Shown piece by piece: positions 17,837-26,140 of a stretch of 64,000 bases of DNA; position 1 is the stretch's first letter, and every line of letters starts with the position of its first letter. The position numbers and the translations under genes were made by a program. The stretch lies in assembly GCA_019234815.1 (NCBI GenBank), contig JAFALA010000072.1, positions 26,326 through 90,325 on the forward strand. Direction: 5' to 3'. Origin of the DNA: Burkholderiaceae bacterium (GTDB lineage: Bacteria; Pseudomonadota; Gammaproteobacteria; Burkholderiales; Burkholderiaceae_C). Below the pieces are notes generated by a model. That model was not told where the DNA came from. It made no database searches and worked only from the letters and a program-made list of their open reading frames with translations.

Positions 17837-18756
17837 GGCCCCGTCCTGAACTTGATGTCCATGTACTGGATCTGCATGCTGCCGATGTGGCTGGAGCCCA
17901 GGTCCATGCTGGCGCCGGCGGCGCTGGCGAAATTGATGTCGTCGATTGCCAGGCTGCCTGCGGGCGCCGTGTAGCCGGCGGCAGGCCAAGCCAGATTGAA
18001 ATGCAGGCTGGCCGTACCGTCGGCGTTGGCGATGGTGTTGACGGTCAGGGGTTGGCTCGTGACGTTGGCCAGCACCCAGGGCGTGGTGCCCAGGGTGCCG
18101 CTGACGGTCGCGGCGGCCAGGTGGATGCCCTCGAAACTCAGCTGTTCCGGTTGGTTGGGGTCGTTCAGCTTCGTGATGTCGCCCAGACCATTGGGTCGCA
18201 GCGAAATGGCGCCGATATTGAACTGCAACTGCAGGCCCAGCTCAATGCCCTGCGTGCTGGGGTCCGACGAGGAAGCAATGCTGACGCTGTTGCCATAGCT
18301 CCGCAGATTCTGCACCAGCAGGCCGCCGCCGTTGAAGCTGGTGTTGCCATCGTAGAGGCTGAAATTGGCGGCGAACTGCCATTCCAATTTCCCCAGCGCA
18401 TTCTGTGGTTCAGTCAGCGTGATCACATCCGACAAGCCATTGCCTCGCTGCGTGAGCGTCAAGGTGTAGGGGTCGCTGTAGGTCGAGGCGGGGTCGTCGC
18501 TGCGCGAGATCGAAATATCGGAAAGCGTCAGCGCGAAGGGATTGGGGTCGCCCTTGCTGCTGCTGAGCGCGAAGCTCAGGTTCGGCCCGAAGAGGGAAAA
18601 CCCCAGGAGATTGAAGGCGATGCCGTCCTGCCCGCGTACCAGCGCCATTTCTTCGTCGGAAATGGGGGTCAGGGCCTGCGCTGACGCGCAATACGTCGCG
18701 CCAATCGCAAGCCAGCACAGCAGCGCTGCGGTCGGGCACTTGGGATTCCTGCGCAT
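17833..18756 (-). CDS. Exported FilA/DUF6160-like paralogue 5
   Basis: 307 aa. A signal peptide (PTAALLCWLAIGATYCASAQA) precedes the motif LTPISDEEMALVRGQDGIAF, then a long beta-strand-rich region with many Asn, Ser and Gly residues (for example SLYDGNTSFNGGGLLVQN) suited to an extended surface or fibre-like fold. The C-terminus reads GSMQIQYMDIKFRTG, similar in style to the other paralogues. It is 12 bp after paralogue 4 and overlaps paralogue 6 by 4 nt, so it is clearly within one operon. Confidence 0.75.
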   Translation of the reverse strand: MRRNPKCPTAALLCWLAIGATYCASAQALTPISDEEMALVRGQDGIAFNLLGFSLFGPNLSFALSSSKGDPNPFALTLSDISISRSDDPASTYSDPYTLTLTQRGNGLSDVITLTEPQNALGKLEWQFAANFSLYDGNTSFNGGGLLVQNLRSYGNSVSIASSSDPSTQGIELGLQLQFNIGAISLRPNGLGDITKLNDPNQPEQLSFEGIHLAAATVSGTLGTTPWVLANVTSQPLTVNTIANADGTASLHFNLAWPAAGYTAPAGSLAIDDINFASAAGASMDLGSSHIGSMQIQYMDIKFRTGP

Positions 18757-18768
18757 GGCGAGCCCCGT

Positions 18769-19581
18769 TCACCCGCCGATCTTGGGCGGGTTGGCCGGCA
18801 CGGTGCCGGTGAGGTTGGTGGCCGTGAGCTTGTCGGTCCAGTTGAGCCAGAAGCCCGGCTGGGCCAGGGCCGGCGCGGGGCCGTTGCCGATGATGGGGTA
18901 TTGCACTGCCTGCTTTTCGATGGCCAGGAAGAAATCCTGGCTCGGGCCGCTGGCGTTGCCGGCTTGCAGGCTGCCGATGCTGGACAGCGCAAACGGGCAG
19001 GCGCCGCTGCCGCAAGTCGTGCCATTGAGGCGTTGGCCGTTCAGCGTCAGCGTGCTGCCGGAGCCGTTGCTGATGCTGATGCTGCCGCTCAAGGAATTGA
19101 TGGCGGTGCCGAAATTGCCAGCCACACCCTGGAAGCCGAACCGCATGCCGACCACCTGCTGTTGCGTGGCGCCGGGCGTGTTGCTGTACACCACTTCGAA
19201 ATAGGGGTTGGTCAGCGCCACCGTGCTGCCGCCCACGCCGAAGTTGAAGGTGCCGACGTTGATGTCCGTGCCCATGACGCCGTTGACGGCGTAATTGCCC
19301 AGGCTGATGTTGGAGAAATTGGCGTTCAGCAAAATGTCGGCGTTGAGCGTCACGCGCGAGAATTGCAGCCCGTTCAGCTGGGTGTTGGTGATGTCCAGCA
19401 CGCCCTGGCCGTACACATCGGCCAAATCCGAATCGTCGAGTGCTTGCGTTTCAGCCCTTGCACTTCCCGAAATCAGCAAACCCGCGACAAGCATGAGGCT
19501 CGCACCAGCGCGCCTCGCCACGCTGCTGGAGCGGCGATGCAGGCTTGGGTGCAGAGAACTCAATTGGCGGGCACAGGTCAT
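18769..19581 (-). CDS. Exported FilA/DUF6160-like paralogue 4
   Basis: About 270 aa from ATG 19581 (MTCARQLSS); an upstream ATG at 19689 would overlap the preceding gene. A long signal peptide (ASLMLVAGLLISGSARA) is followed by ETQALDDSDLADVYGQGVLDI, a diverged version of the shared motif in which Q-D-G is Q-G-V. The rest is beta-rich with NGSGSTLTLNGQRLNGTTCGSGACPF, containing a likely disulfide loop that the other paralogues lack. Its C-terminus is hydrophilic and proline-rich (VPANPPKIGG) rather than ending in a strand. Confidence 0.72.
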   Translation of the reverse strand: MTCARQLSSLHPSLHRRSSSVARRAGASLMLVAGLLISGSARAETQALDDSDLADVYGQGVLDITNTQLNGLQFSRVTLNADILLNANFSNISLGNYAVNGVMGTDINVGTFNFGVGGSTVALTNPYFEVVYSNTPGATQQQVVGMRFGFQGVAGNFGTAINSLSGSISISNGSGSTLTLNGQRLNGTTCGSGACPFALSSIGSLQAGNASGPSQDFFLAIEKQAVQYPIIGNGPAPALAQPGFWLNWTDKLTATNLTGTVPANPPKIGG

Positions 19582-19648
19582 GAAGGGCCGGCTTGATGAT
19601 TGAAGAAATTCAAGACATGAGGGAAAACGCGATGCATGGGCCGCGGCG

Positions 19649-20191
19649 TCAACGGCCCCAGATCCAGATCCTGGAACCCTGAAGGTCAAGGTTACTCAAT
19701 GCCAGGCTGGTCAAGGGCACGCTGCTGTTGCCCAGGGTGACCGAATTCACGCTCACGCTCAAACCGCTGTTGCCTGTGGCGTTGATATTGGGAACGGCCA
19801 ACTGAAGCACGTCGCTCTTGCCGTCGTAGGCGCCGGACGCCTGGAAGCGCGCCAGGCCTGCCGCGCCGTCGCTGCCGTATGTGCTCGCCATGGCTGATAT
19901 TGCGCTGCTGAAGCTGCTGCTGCTGATCAGGTCCACGGTCAGCGGCAGCAGGCCGACGATGTTGATGTGGTTGAATGACAGCGTGCCGCCGGTGGGGTTT
20001 TCGCTGCTCAAGGTGCTGTAGCTGAAGCTTCCGACGTTGACGTTCAGGTTGCTCATCAGGCTGATGCCGTCCTGCGCGCTGACTTCCGACAAGGATTCAT
20101 CGTCCATGGCCTTGAGCGCATGGGCTGCTCCAGCGCTGCACATCAATGTGAGCGCCAGCAAAGCGATGAAGAATTGCCAGATCCGCCGCAT
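19649..20191 (-). CDS. Exported FilA/DUF6160-like paralogue 3
   Basis: 180 aa with a signal peptide (IWQFFIALLALTLMCSAGAAHA), then ALKAMDDESLSEVSAQDGISL and NLNVNVGSFSYS, very close to the equivalent part of paralogues 1 and 2. A serine-rich helix-like region (SSSSFSSAISAMAS) sits mid-protein. The C-terminus LALSNLDLQGSRIWIWGR matches the NKMDLQGTTVQMWAH ending of paralogues 1 and 2, so N- and C-terminal modules are conserved while the middle diverges. It lies downstream of a strong terminator and so may be expressed less than those two. Confidence 0.78.
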   Translation of the reverse strand: MRRIWQFFIALLALTLMCSAGAAHALKAMDDESLSEVSAQDGISLMSNLNVNVGSFSYSTLSSENPTGGTLSFNHINIVGLLPLTVDLISSSSFSSAISAMASTYGSDGAAGLARFQASGAYDGKSDVLQLAVPNINATGNSGLSVSVNSVTLGNSSVPLTSLALSNLDLQGSRIWIWGR

Positions 20192-20251
20192 GGCGTGAAC
20201 TCCAGTGGGAGTGCTACAGCTGTTGAATGGGGGGGCGTTGGCGCCCTGCTG

Positions 20252-20281
20252 ATAAAAAGGCCCGGGGGCAACCCGGGCCTT
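20252..20281 (-). terminator. Intrinsic terminator between paralogues 2 and 3
   Basis: An 8-bp perfect stem (GGCCCGGG/CCCGGGCC) with a 5-nt loop is followed on the minus strand by TTTTT. It should stop much of the transcription from the first two paralogues, so downstream genes depend on read-through or another promoter. Confidence 0.85.
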
Positions 20282-20309
20282 TCATGCGAGAACCATCAGA
20301 CAGTGCTGA

Positions 20310-20837
20310 TCAGTGAGCCCACATTTGAACGGTCGTGCCTTGCAGGTCCATCTTGTTGATGGCGAAGGCGCCGAACGAAGCGGCGCTGCCGCTCAGGGTC
20401 ACCGAACCGACCGAGATGTTCAGACCGCCGTTGACGGCGTTCACGTTCGGGAAAGCGAACTGAACAGCGGACGAGCCGGTGCCGACGCCCGTGGCGCCTT
20501 CGAAGCCGCCGAGTGCCAGGCCGCCGTCGCTGGTGGTGATGTGCTGAGCAGCGGCGTCAGCAGCGATCGAACCTTGCAGCGAAGCAGCGTTGATCACGTC
20601 AACAGTCATCAGCACCAGGCCGTTGATGCCGATGTTGTTGAAGGCGATCGAGGCGTTTTGCGTCGTGTTGGTGTAGGTGAAGCTCTGGATGCCGATGTTC
20701 AGGTTGGCGGCGATCGACACACCGTCTTGACCGCTGACTTGAGCCAGCGATTCGTCGTCGATGGAGGTCATGGCCGAAGCGGACAGGGCGGCGCCAGCGA
20801 ACAGGGCAGCAACAGCGGACAGCTTGAAGAATTTCAT
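20310..20837 (-). CDS. Exported FilA/DUF6160-like paralogue 2
   Basis: 175 aa from ATG 20837 with an AGGAGAC ribosome-binding site. The signal peptide MKFFKLSAVAALFAGAALS is followed by AMTSIDDESLAQVSGQDGVS and NLNIGIQSFTYTNTTQ, then a beta-rich domain ending NKMDLQGTTVQMWAH. It is nearly identical to paralogue 1, 36 bp upstream; the differences are concentrated in the middle (INAASLQGSIAADAAAQHI). Low-complexity Ala/Ser/Gly composition and the strong Shine-Dalgarno sequence suggest an abundant exported structural protein. A C39 peptidase downstream could process it. Confidence 0.8.
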   Translation of the reverse strand: MKFFKLSAVAALFAGAALSASAMTSIDDESLAQVSGQDGVSIAANLNIGIQSFTYTNTTQNASIAFNNIGINGLVLMTVDVINAASLQGSIAADAAAQHITTSDGGLALGGFEGATGVGTGSSAVQFAFPNVNAVNGGLNISVGSVTLSGSAASFGAFAINKMDLQGTTVQMWAH

Positions 20838-20873
20838 GTGTTGTCTCCTAGGTACCAATGATCTGGTGAAGGA

Positions 20874-21401
20874 TTAGTGAGCCCACATTTGGACGGTGGT
20901 GCCTTGCAGGTCCATCTTGTTGATGGCGAAGGAGCCGAACGAAGCGGCGCTGCCGTTCAGGACGACGGAACCGACCGAGATGTTCAGGCCGCCGTTGACG
21001 GCATTCACGTTCGGGAAAGCGAACTGGACAGCGGAGGTGCCGGTACCTGCACCGGTGGCGCCCTCGAAGCTGGCCAGTGCCGCGCCGTGGTCGCTCACGG
21101 TGATGCCTTGGGCAGCGGCGTCAGTGCCGATGGCGGTTTGCAGCGAAGCAGCGTTGATCACGTCAACAGTCATCAGCACCAGGCCGTTGATCTTGATGTT
21201 GTCAAATGCGATCGATGCGGATTGCGTCGTGTTGGTGTAGGTGAAGCTCTGGATGCCGATGTTCAGGTTGGCGGCGATCGACACACCGTCTTGACCGCTG
21301 ACTTGAGCCAGCGATTCGTCGTCGATGGAGGTCATGGCCGAAGCGGACAGGGCGGCGCCAGCGAGCAGGGCAGCAACAGCGGACAGCTTGAAGAATTTCA
21401 T
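20874..21401 (-). CDS. Exported FilA/DUF6160-like paralogue 1 (first gene of the locus)
   Basis: 175 aa from ATG 21401, preceded by AGGAGA at ideal spacing; an in-frame upstream start would only add a polar leader. The signal peptide MKFFKLSAVAALLAGAALS is followed by the motif IDDESLAQVSGQDGV and a C-terminal DLQGTTVQMWAH. It is a recent tandem duplicate of paralogue 2. It is the first gene after a 418-bp intergenic region, so that region should hold the main promoter of the cluster. Confidence 0.8.
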   Translation of the reverse strand: MKFFKLSAVAALLAGAALSASAMTSIDDESLAQVSGQDGVSIAANLNIGIQSFTYTNTTQSASIAFDNIKINGLVLMTVDVINAASLQTAIGTDAAAQGITVSDHGAALASFEGATGAGTGTSAVQFAFPNVNAVNGGLNISVGSVVLNGSAASFGSFAINKMDLQGTTVQMWAH

Positions 21402-21746
21402 GTGTATCTCCTGATTGATGAATTGACTTACTGAGTTGGACTTGGACTCTTGCTTTTTCACGCACTGCCAGATCTCTAGCGGTGGGGTGTTGCCCCTTTT
21501 TAAAGATCGCTCCGGTGGGAACTTTCTTTGCCTTCGTTTGTCAGCGGCGTGAACGAATCATGCGATCTAGTTCACAAAAACAAGTGACTTTGCGAGCCAA
21601 GCTATTGACTTTGCGCGCCCTCCGTTCGGTGGGGAGTAGGAACACTGAGAATGCTCCGCAACGCGCGTCCGGGTTACTCCCGTGGCTATTCAATTTCTTT
21701 ACATTGGCTCATCTTGTGAGCCAATCTTTTTTTGATTGAAGCAAAG
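21402..21746 (-). promoter_or_regulatory. Leader and presumed promoter region of the exported-paralogue cluster
   Basis: A non-coding stretch with clearly lower G+C than its surroundings lies between the araC-type terminator and paralogue 1. Short open frames here lack ribosome-binding sites. It must contain the promoter for the leftward cluster, but I see no convincing sigma-70 or sigma-54 pair, consistent with dependence on the adjacent AraC or MalT-type activator. Confidence 0.45.
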
Positions 21747-21791
21747 AAAAACACCGTGAACATCGGCCATTTTGGCCGTTCACGGTGTTTG
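21747..21791 (-). terminator. Intrinsic terminator of the AraC-type regulator gene
   Basis: A long inverted repeat (AACACCGTGAAC paired with GTTCACGGTGTT) encloses a 16-nt loop that itself contains GGCC/GGCC. On the minus strand the stem is followed by a T-run. It lies 30 bp after the regulator stop codon. Confidence 0.85.
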
Positions 21792-21819
21792 ATGATTTTG
21801 GAAATTTAAGTGATAACTA

Positions 21820-23007
21820 TCAGGATGCGCACCGCAATTGCGCGGGCGAATGACCGAACCAGCGCTTGCAGGCTCGGTAGAAATTGCTGGGGTCTGCAAA
21901 GCCCAGGGCGAAGCTCATTTCGGTGGGGGAAATATCGCCCTTGGCGAGGAAGCGCTGGGCCAGCTCGCGGCGGGTTTCGTCGACCAACTTCACGAAGCTG
22001 GTGTTCTCTTCGAGCAGGCGGCGCTGCAGGGTGCGCTCGCTCATGCACAGCTGCGAGGCGATCATGTCGCGGCGCGGGTCGCCCTTGGCCAGTTCCTGTA
22101 GCAGCAATTGGCGCACGCGCATCTGCACATTGGCGCCGCGCTGCTGCATGACCTGCGAGGCGTTGCGCTCGCAGAGCTCGGCCACGTCGGCATTGGCCGT
22201 CGGTATCTCGATGTCGAAATCGGCCTTGTTGAAGACCATGCGGAATTCGTCGGCGTCGAATCGAACCTCGCAGCCCATGGCCTTTTGCCAGGGCGCGGGG
22301 TCGGCCGGCTGGGCGAATGGGTATTCGATGCGAACGGGGCGCACATCTCTCGCCGTGATCCAGCGCAAGGCGTGCAGCAGCACGTTGGCCACAAAGTCCA
22401 CGCGCTGCAGGGGGCTGGGCTGCATGCCGCCAAGAATGCTCAGGGTCAGGCATTGCGTGGCGCCGGTGCTTTGCATCTCGAGGTGCAGCGTGGGCGAGAG
22501 CAGCGGCGAGAAGCGCAGCAGGTAGCGCATGGCGTCGCCCAGGGTCCTGGCGGCCAGCACCAGATGGGCCAGCATGCCCAGCGCCACCAGCGGGTGGGCG
22601 GGGACGGTCAAGCCGATCGCGGGGTCGCCGGTCTGGGTCACGGCCAGGCTCCAGAGCTGGTTGTAGCCGTCGGACAGCACGCGCGGATCCTGCTCGTCGG
22701 GCGAGACGTTCAGGCGGGTCAGCAACTCGTCCACATTGATGCCGCGCGTACCCAGGGCCTGGATCATGGCGTGCCGCCAACTGGCGCCCAGTGCGGGCAT
22801 CTGGGACGGTTGCTGCTGGGTCTGGGCCTGGCTCGACCGGCTGCGCGTGGCGCCGTCGTTCAGGATGATGGGGGACGCGGAGTCGCTGCGCGCGTCCAGC
22901 TCGACGGAACGCCCGGCCGCGCCGCGTGCTTGCGTGCCGGCGGTGCGGGAGGGGCGCGTGTTCAGATCGGTCAGATCGAGCATGGGTCGCTTTGCTGCGT
23001 CATTCAA
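21820..23007 (-). CDS. AraC-family transcriptional regulator (Arabinose_bd/OruR type)
   Basis: 395 aa. An N-terminal polar region (residues 1-75) precedes a ligand-sensing domain of the Arabinose_bd type (LSDGYNQLWSLAVTQTGDPAIGL). The C-terminal AraC DNA-binding domain has two helix-turn-helix motifs (IASQLCMSERTLQRRLLEENTSF and PTEMSFALGFADPSNFYRACKRWFGHSPAQLR). This subclass often activates fatty-acid or amino-acid genes. It sits immediately upstream of the exported-paralogue cluster in the same direction, and a FadL-like protein is encoded in that cluster, so a lipid-type signal is plausible but unproven. Confidence 0.9.
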   Translation of the reverse strand: MNDAAKRPMLDLTDLNTRPSRTAGTQARGAAGRSVELDARSDSASPIILNDGATRSRSSQAQTQQQPSQMPALGASWRHAMIQALGTRGINVDELLTRLNVSPDEQDPRVLSDGYNQLWSLAVTQTGDPAIGLTVPAHPLVALGMLAHLVLAARTLGDAMRYLLRFSPLLSPTLHLEMQSTGATQCLTLSILGGMQPSPLQRVDFVANVLLHALRWITARDVRPVRIEYPFAQPADPAPWQKAMGCEVRFDADEFRMVFNKADFDIEIPTANADVAELCERNASQVMQQRGANVQMRVRQLLLQELAKGDPRRDMIASQLCMSERTLQRRLLEENTSFVKLVDETRRELAQRFLAKGDISPTEMSFALGFADPSNFYRACKRWFGHSPAQLRCAS

Positions 23008-23282
23008 TACTTCGGATCACGCACCAAGGATGGGAGTTGTCCAAAACTTGGGGCGGGGAGTGCACTTTATGCGTGCGCTATCCGCAACGTCGCCGTCCGT
23101 AAGGCTTGGTTAGGGATGGGTATAGGGTTAGTCATAGCCATCCAAAAGGATAGGTTTCGTGTTTTTCTATCAGGGTAACCGCGTAGATCCGGCCTCACGG
23201 CAGCCACATGGCGCGTGATTTTTTGACGCTATTGGCGCCGGGGATGGATAGGGATGGTCAGGCGGGGGGGGGAGGCTGCTGG

Positions 23283-26066
23283 CTATTGCACCCAGCCCCG
23301 TTCGCGCGCGATGAACACCGCATGGGTGCGGTTGCGGGCGTCCAGCTTGTGGTTGATGTTGCGCAAGTGGAATTTCACCGTGGGCTCGGAGATGTGCAGG
23401 CTGCTGGCGATCTGCTTGTTGGGCATGCCCGCCGCCAGGCATTGCAGGATCTGCAATTCACGCGGGGACAGACCGGGCGCAATGCCTTGCGACAGGCCGG
23501 GTTCGGCCGCCTGGCCGTCTTCCTCCGGCGCCAGCCCATGGACTGGAAGCGGCGTGCCTGGGGCCGCGCCCTGGGGTGCTGTCCTGGCGGCGGCTTCTGC
23601 CGGCCGTACGCTGGCGGGTGCGCTGGCCAGCAGCGCCGCGACCTGGGGATAGGGGTTGGCGGTCAGGCCCTCGTCCAGGCATTGCCGCAGCAGTTCGGGA
23701 ATGGCGGAACCTTCCTCCCAGAAGCTGGCGCTCAGGCCGTATTGGGCTTCGATGCGCAGGGCGGCTTCCATGTCGGCCGAGGCGGCCTCGGGATTTTCCA
23801 GCTGCTGCTGCGCCACGGCTCGCAGCAGGTGCAGCTTGAGCACGCGGCGCATGCGGCCGTGCTCGAGCGCCAGGGCCAGGCCCTCGGTGCAGCTGGCCAC
23901 CACCTCGCCGGCCTTGCCTTCGCGCAGGCGCAGCCGGCATTGCGCAACGGCAGGGTCTTCCACGTCGTTGATGGGGGTCAGCCGGTCGGGCGCGAAGGCC
24001 CAGCCCACGGGCTGCAGGGCGATGCGATCGAAGTCCACGGGCAGGCCGTGATCGAACTGCTGCATGGCCAGGTATTGCTGTTCCATGCGCAGGGTGGCGA
24101 CGATGCGCGGCATGCTCAGGGAGCGGCCCATGTCGATGCCGGCCTGCACGCTGCGGGCCGCCTCGCTGAAATGGGCGCGACGGCAATGCGCGCGCGCGAC
24201 GATGCGGTACAGGATCGCGCTGGCATCCAGGGCCAGCAGCTCGGTGCTTTGGTCCAGGTATTCGTTCGCCAGCGCTTCCGCCTGCGTGAATTCGCCCAGC
24301 TCGTAGAGGGCCCCGGCCAGGAAGGCGCCCACGCAGGCGGTGCTGATGCTCTGGCGCCCCAGGCTCTTGCTGAGTTCGTCGTAATGGGGCTCCAGCATCG
24401 CCACGGCTTCGCGGGCCTTGCCCTGGGCCAGCAGGGCGTAGCCGATGATGCCCAGCGCATAGGTCATGCCGTAGATGCTGCCCAGGCGCTTGAGCTGGCT
24501 GCGGGCCGCCTCGGCCTTGCTGATGGCCTGGGCAAACCGCTGCGAAACGAGGTCCACGTAGGCGCGCAGGCACTCCAAGATCGCGTCGCTCATGCCGGAC
24601 AGCGGCACGCCGTCGTAGCGCTGCAGGGCGGCTTCGCATTCGGCCACCCGGTCCATCAGGGCCAGCGAGAGCGGCTCCAGCACGCGGTATTCGTGCAGGC
24701 CCTGCACCGCGGGCTCGGACTTGAGCTGCCGCGCGACTTCGCTGGCCAGGGTGTATTCATGCCTGAAGATGCAGGCCCAGGCCAGCGCCACCAGCAGTTC
24801 CGGATAGCGCGACAGCACCGGCTTGGGAATGGCGCCCAGCCAATGCCGACAGGTGCTGGTGTGGCCGCGCGCCAGCGCCTGCCAGACGTAGCTGAGCAGG
24901 ATCTCGCAGGCCTGCTCATGGTGGCCTGCCTTGAGCGAGTGGTCGATGGCGCTGGCGTGCTCGCCGATCTGCAGGTACCAGGCGGCGGCGCGGCCGTGCA
25001 AGGCGGGCAGCCATTCCGGGTGGTCTTCGTTGAGCCGGCGCTGCAGGAACTCGGCAAACAGCGGGTGATAGCGGTACTCGTTGCCGGCTGCGCCCATGCG
25101 CAGGATGAACAGGCTCTGCTGTTCCAGCTGGCGCAGCAGCGTGATGGCGTGCTGCGATTCGGTCACGGCATTGCAGATGCCGGGGTTGAGCTGCTTGACG
25201 ATGCTGGTCCGCAGCAGGAATTGCTTGATCTCGTCGCTCTGGTCCCAGAACACCTCGTCGTAGAGATAGCGGCCGATGTCGGCCGTCTGCTCGCAGAAAT
25301 TGGCGATGAAGCCCTGGCGGTCGTCCCGCGCCTTGAGCGCGAGCGCCGCCAGCTGCAGGCCGGCGGGCCAGCCCTCCGTGGCATTGAGCAGGCGCCGCAC
25401 GCTGGACACATCCAGCTCCAGGTGGTGCCGGTGGTTGAGGAACTGCTCGGCCTGGTCGAAATCGAAGCACAGCTCGGCCATGCCGATCTGCAGCAACCGG
25501 CCCTGGGCTTTCCACTTGTAGAAACGCAGCGGCGGGGTGCTGCGCGCGGTGATGAAGAGCTTGCAGCTCGGAGGCAGGCGTTCGATCAGGCGCTGCATCA
25601 GGTCGATGGCGCGCGGGTCCTTGAGATGGTCGAAATCGTCCAGAAAAATGGCGCAATCCTGCTGCAGGCTGGAGATGGACTCCAGCAGCCGCTGCCCCAG
25701 GCCCGAGCCGGCGTAGGGCGCGTCCATCATGTTGGGCGGCGGCGCCGGCGCGGGCATGGCGCCCTCGAGCAGGTCCGCGCTCAAGGCCGACAGCATCAGG
25801 CTGCAAAAGCGTTCGAGGTGGTTGTCGTCGGCGCTGAGCTGTATCCACGCCGTGTGCATGCCGTTCTCGCGCAGGCGCTCGTGCAGGGCCAGCATGGCGG
25901 TGGTCTTGCCGAAGCCGGCGGGTGCCACGGCCAGTACCAGGCTGACGTCGGCACAGTCTTCCAGCCAGTCCGACAGGTTCGGGTTGTGAACCAGGTAGCG
26001 ACTGAGCTGAGGAGCGACGAGGCGGGGAAAACTGAGCGTAAAGCCGGGCGAGGTTTGCTGCGTCAT
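23283..26066 (-). CDS. MalT-type ATP-dependent LuxR-family regulator
   Basis: 927 aa. Walker A APAGFGKTT at residues 48-56 and Walker B-like CAIFLDDFDHL define a STAND-class NTPase. A long helical-repeat region of TPR type follows, and then a C-terminal LuxR helix-turn-helix (LSPRELQILQCLAAGMPNKQ..SEPTVKFHLRNINHKL). Such regulators (MalT, AlkS) bind an inducer and ATP, oligomerise and activate transcription. The gene stands upstream of the araC-type gene in the same direction with 275 bp between, so the two may form a cascade controlling the exported-protein locus (inference). Nine consecutive G residues lie just past its stop. Confidence 0.92.
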   Translation of the reverse strand: MTQQTSPGFTLSFPRLVAPQLSRYLVHNPNLSDWLEDCADVSLVLAVAPAGFGKTTAMLALHERLRENGMHTAWIQLSADDNHLERFCSLMLSALSADLLEGAMPAPAPPPNMMDAPYAGSGLGQRLLESISSLQQDCAIFLDDFDHLKDPRAIDLMQRLIERLPPSCKLFITARSTPPLRFYKWKAQGRLLQIGMAELCFDFDQAEQFLNHRHHLELDVSSVRRLLNATEGWPAGLQLAALALKARDDRQGFIANFCEQTADIGRYLYDEVFWDQSDEIKQFLLRTSIVKQLNPGICNAVTESQHAITLLRQLEQQSLFILRMGAAGNEYRYHPLFAEFLQRRLNEDHPEWLPALHGRAAAWYLQIGEHASAIDHSLKAGHHEQACEILLSYVWQALARGHTSTCRHWLGAIPKPVLSRYPELLVALAWACIFRHEYTLASEVARQLKSEPAVQGLHEYRVLEPLSLALMDRVAECEAALQRYDGVPLSGMSDAILECLRAYVDLVSQRFAQAISKAEAARSQLKRLGSIYGMTYALGIIGYALLAQGKAREAVAMLEPHYDELSKSLGRQSISTACVGAFLAGALYELGEFTQAEALANEYLDQSTELLALDASAILYRIVARAHCRRAHFSEAARSVQAGIDMGRSLSMPRIVATLRMEQQYLAMQQFDHGLPVDFDRIALQPVGWAFAPDRLTPINDVEDPAVAQCRLRLREGKAGEVVASCTEGLALALEHGRMRRVLKLHLLRAVAQQQLENPEAASADMEAALRIEAQYGLSASFWEEGSAIPELLRQCLDEGLTANPYPQVAALLASAPASVRPAEAAARTAPQGAAPGTPLPVHGLAPEEDGQAAEPGLSQGIAPGLSPRELQILQCLAAGMPNKQIASSLHISEPTVKFHLRNINHKLDARNRTHAVFIARERGWVQ

Positions 26067-26140
26067 ATCGGCTGCACAGCGTAGCCGAAATAGGCCGAAT
26101 TCCTCTGAGGGGAAGCCAGATGTTTTCTAGGGGTGGGCCA

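Noticed and set aside
16468..21401. Exported paralogues as double-glycine bacteriocin precursors for the C39 peptidase
   Set aside because: They have Sec-type signal peptides, no Gly-Gly leader, and the peptidase lacks an ABC transporter.
21482..21739. 85-codon plus-strand frame upstream of the paralogue cluster
   Set aside because: No ribosome-binding site, no recognisable motif, and it lies in low-G+C presumed promoter DNA.
23208..26084. 958-codon plus-strand open frame
   Set aside because: It mirrors the MalT-type regulator, whose Walker and LuxR motifs prove the minus strand is coding.
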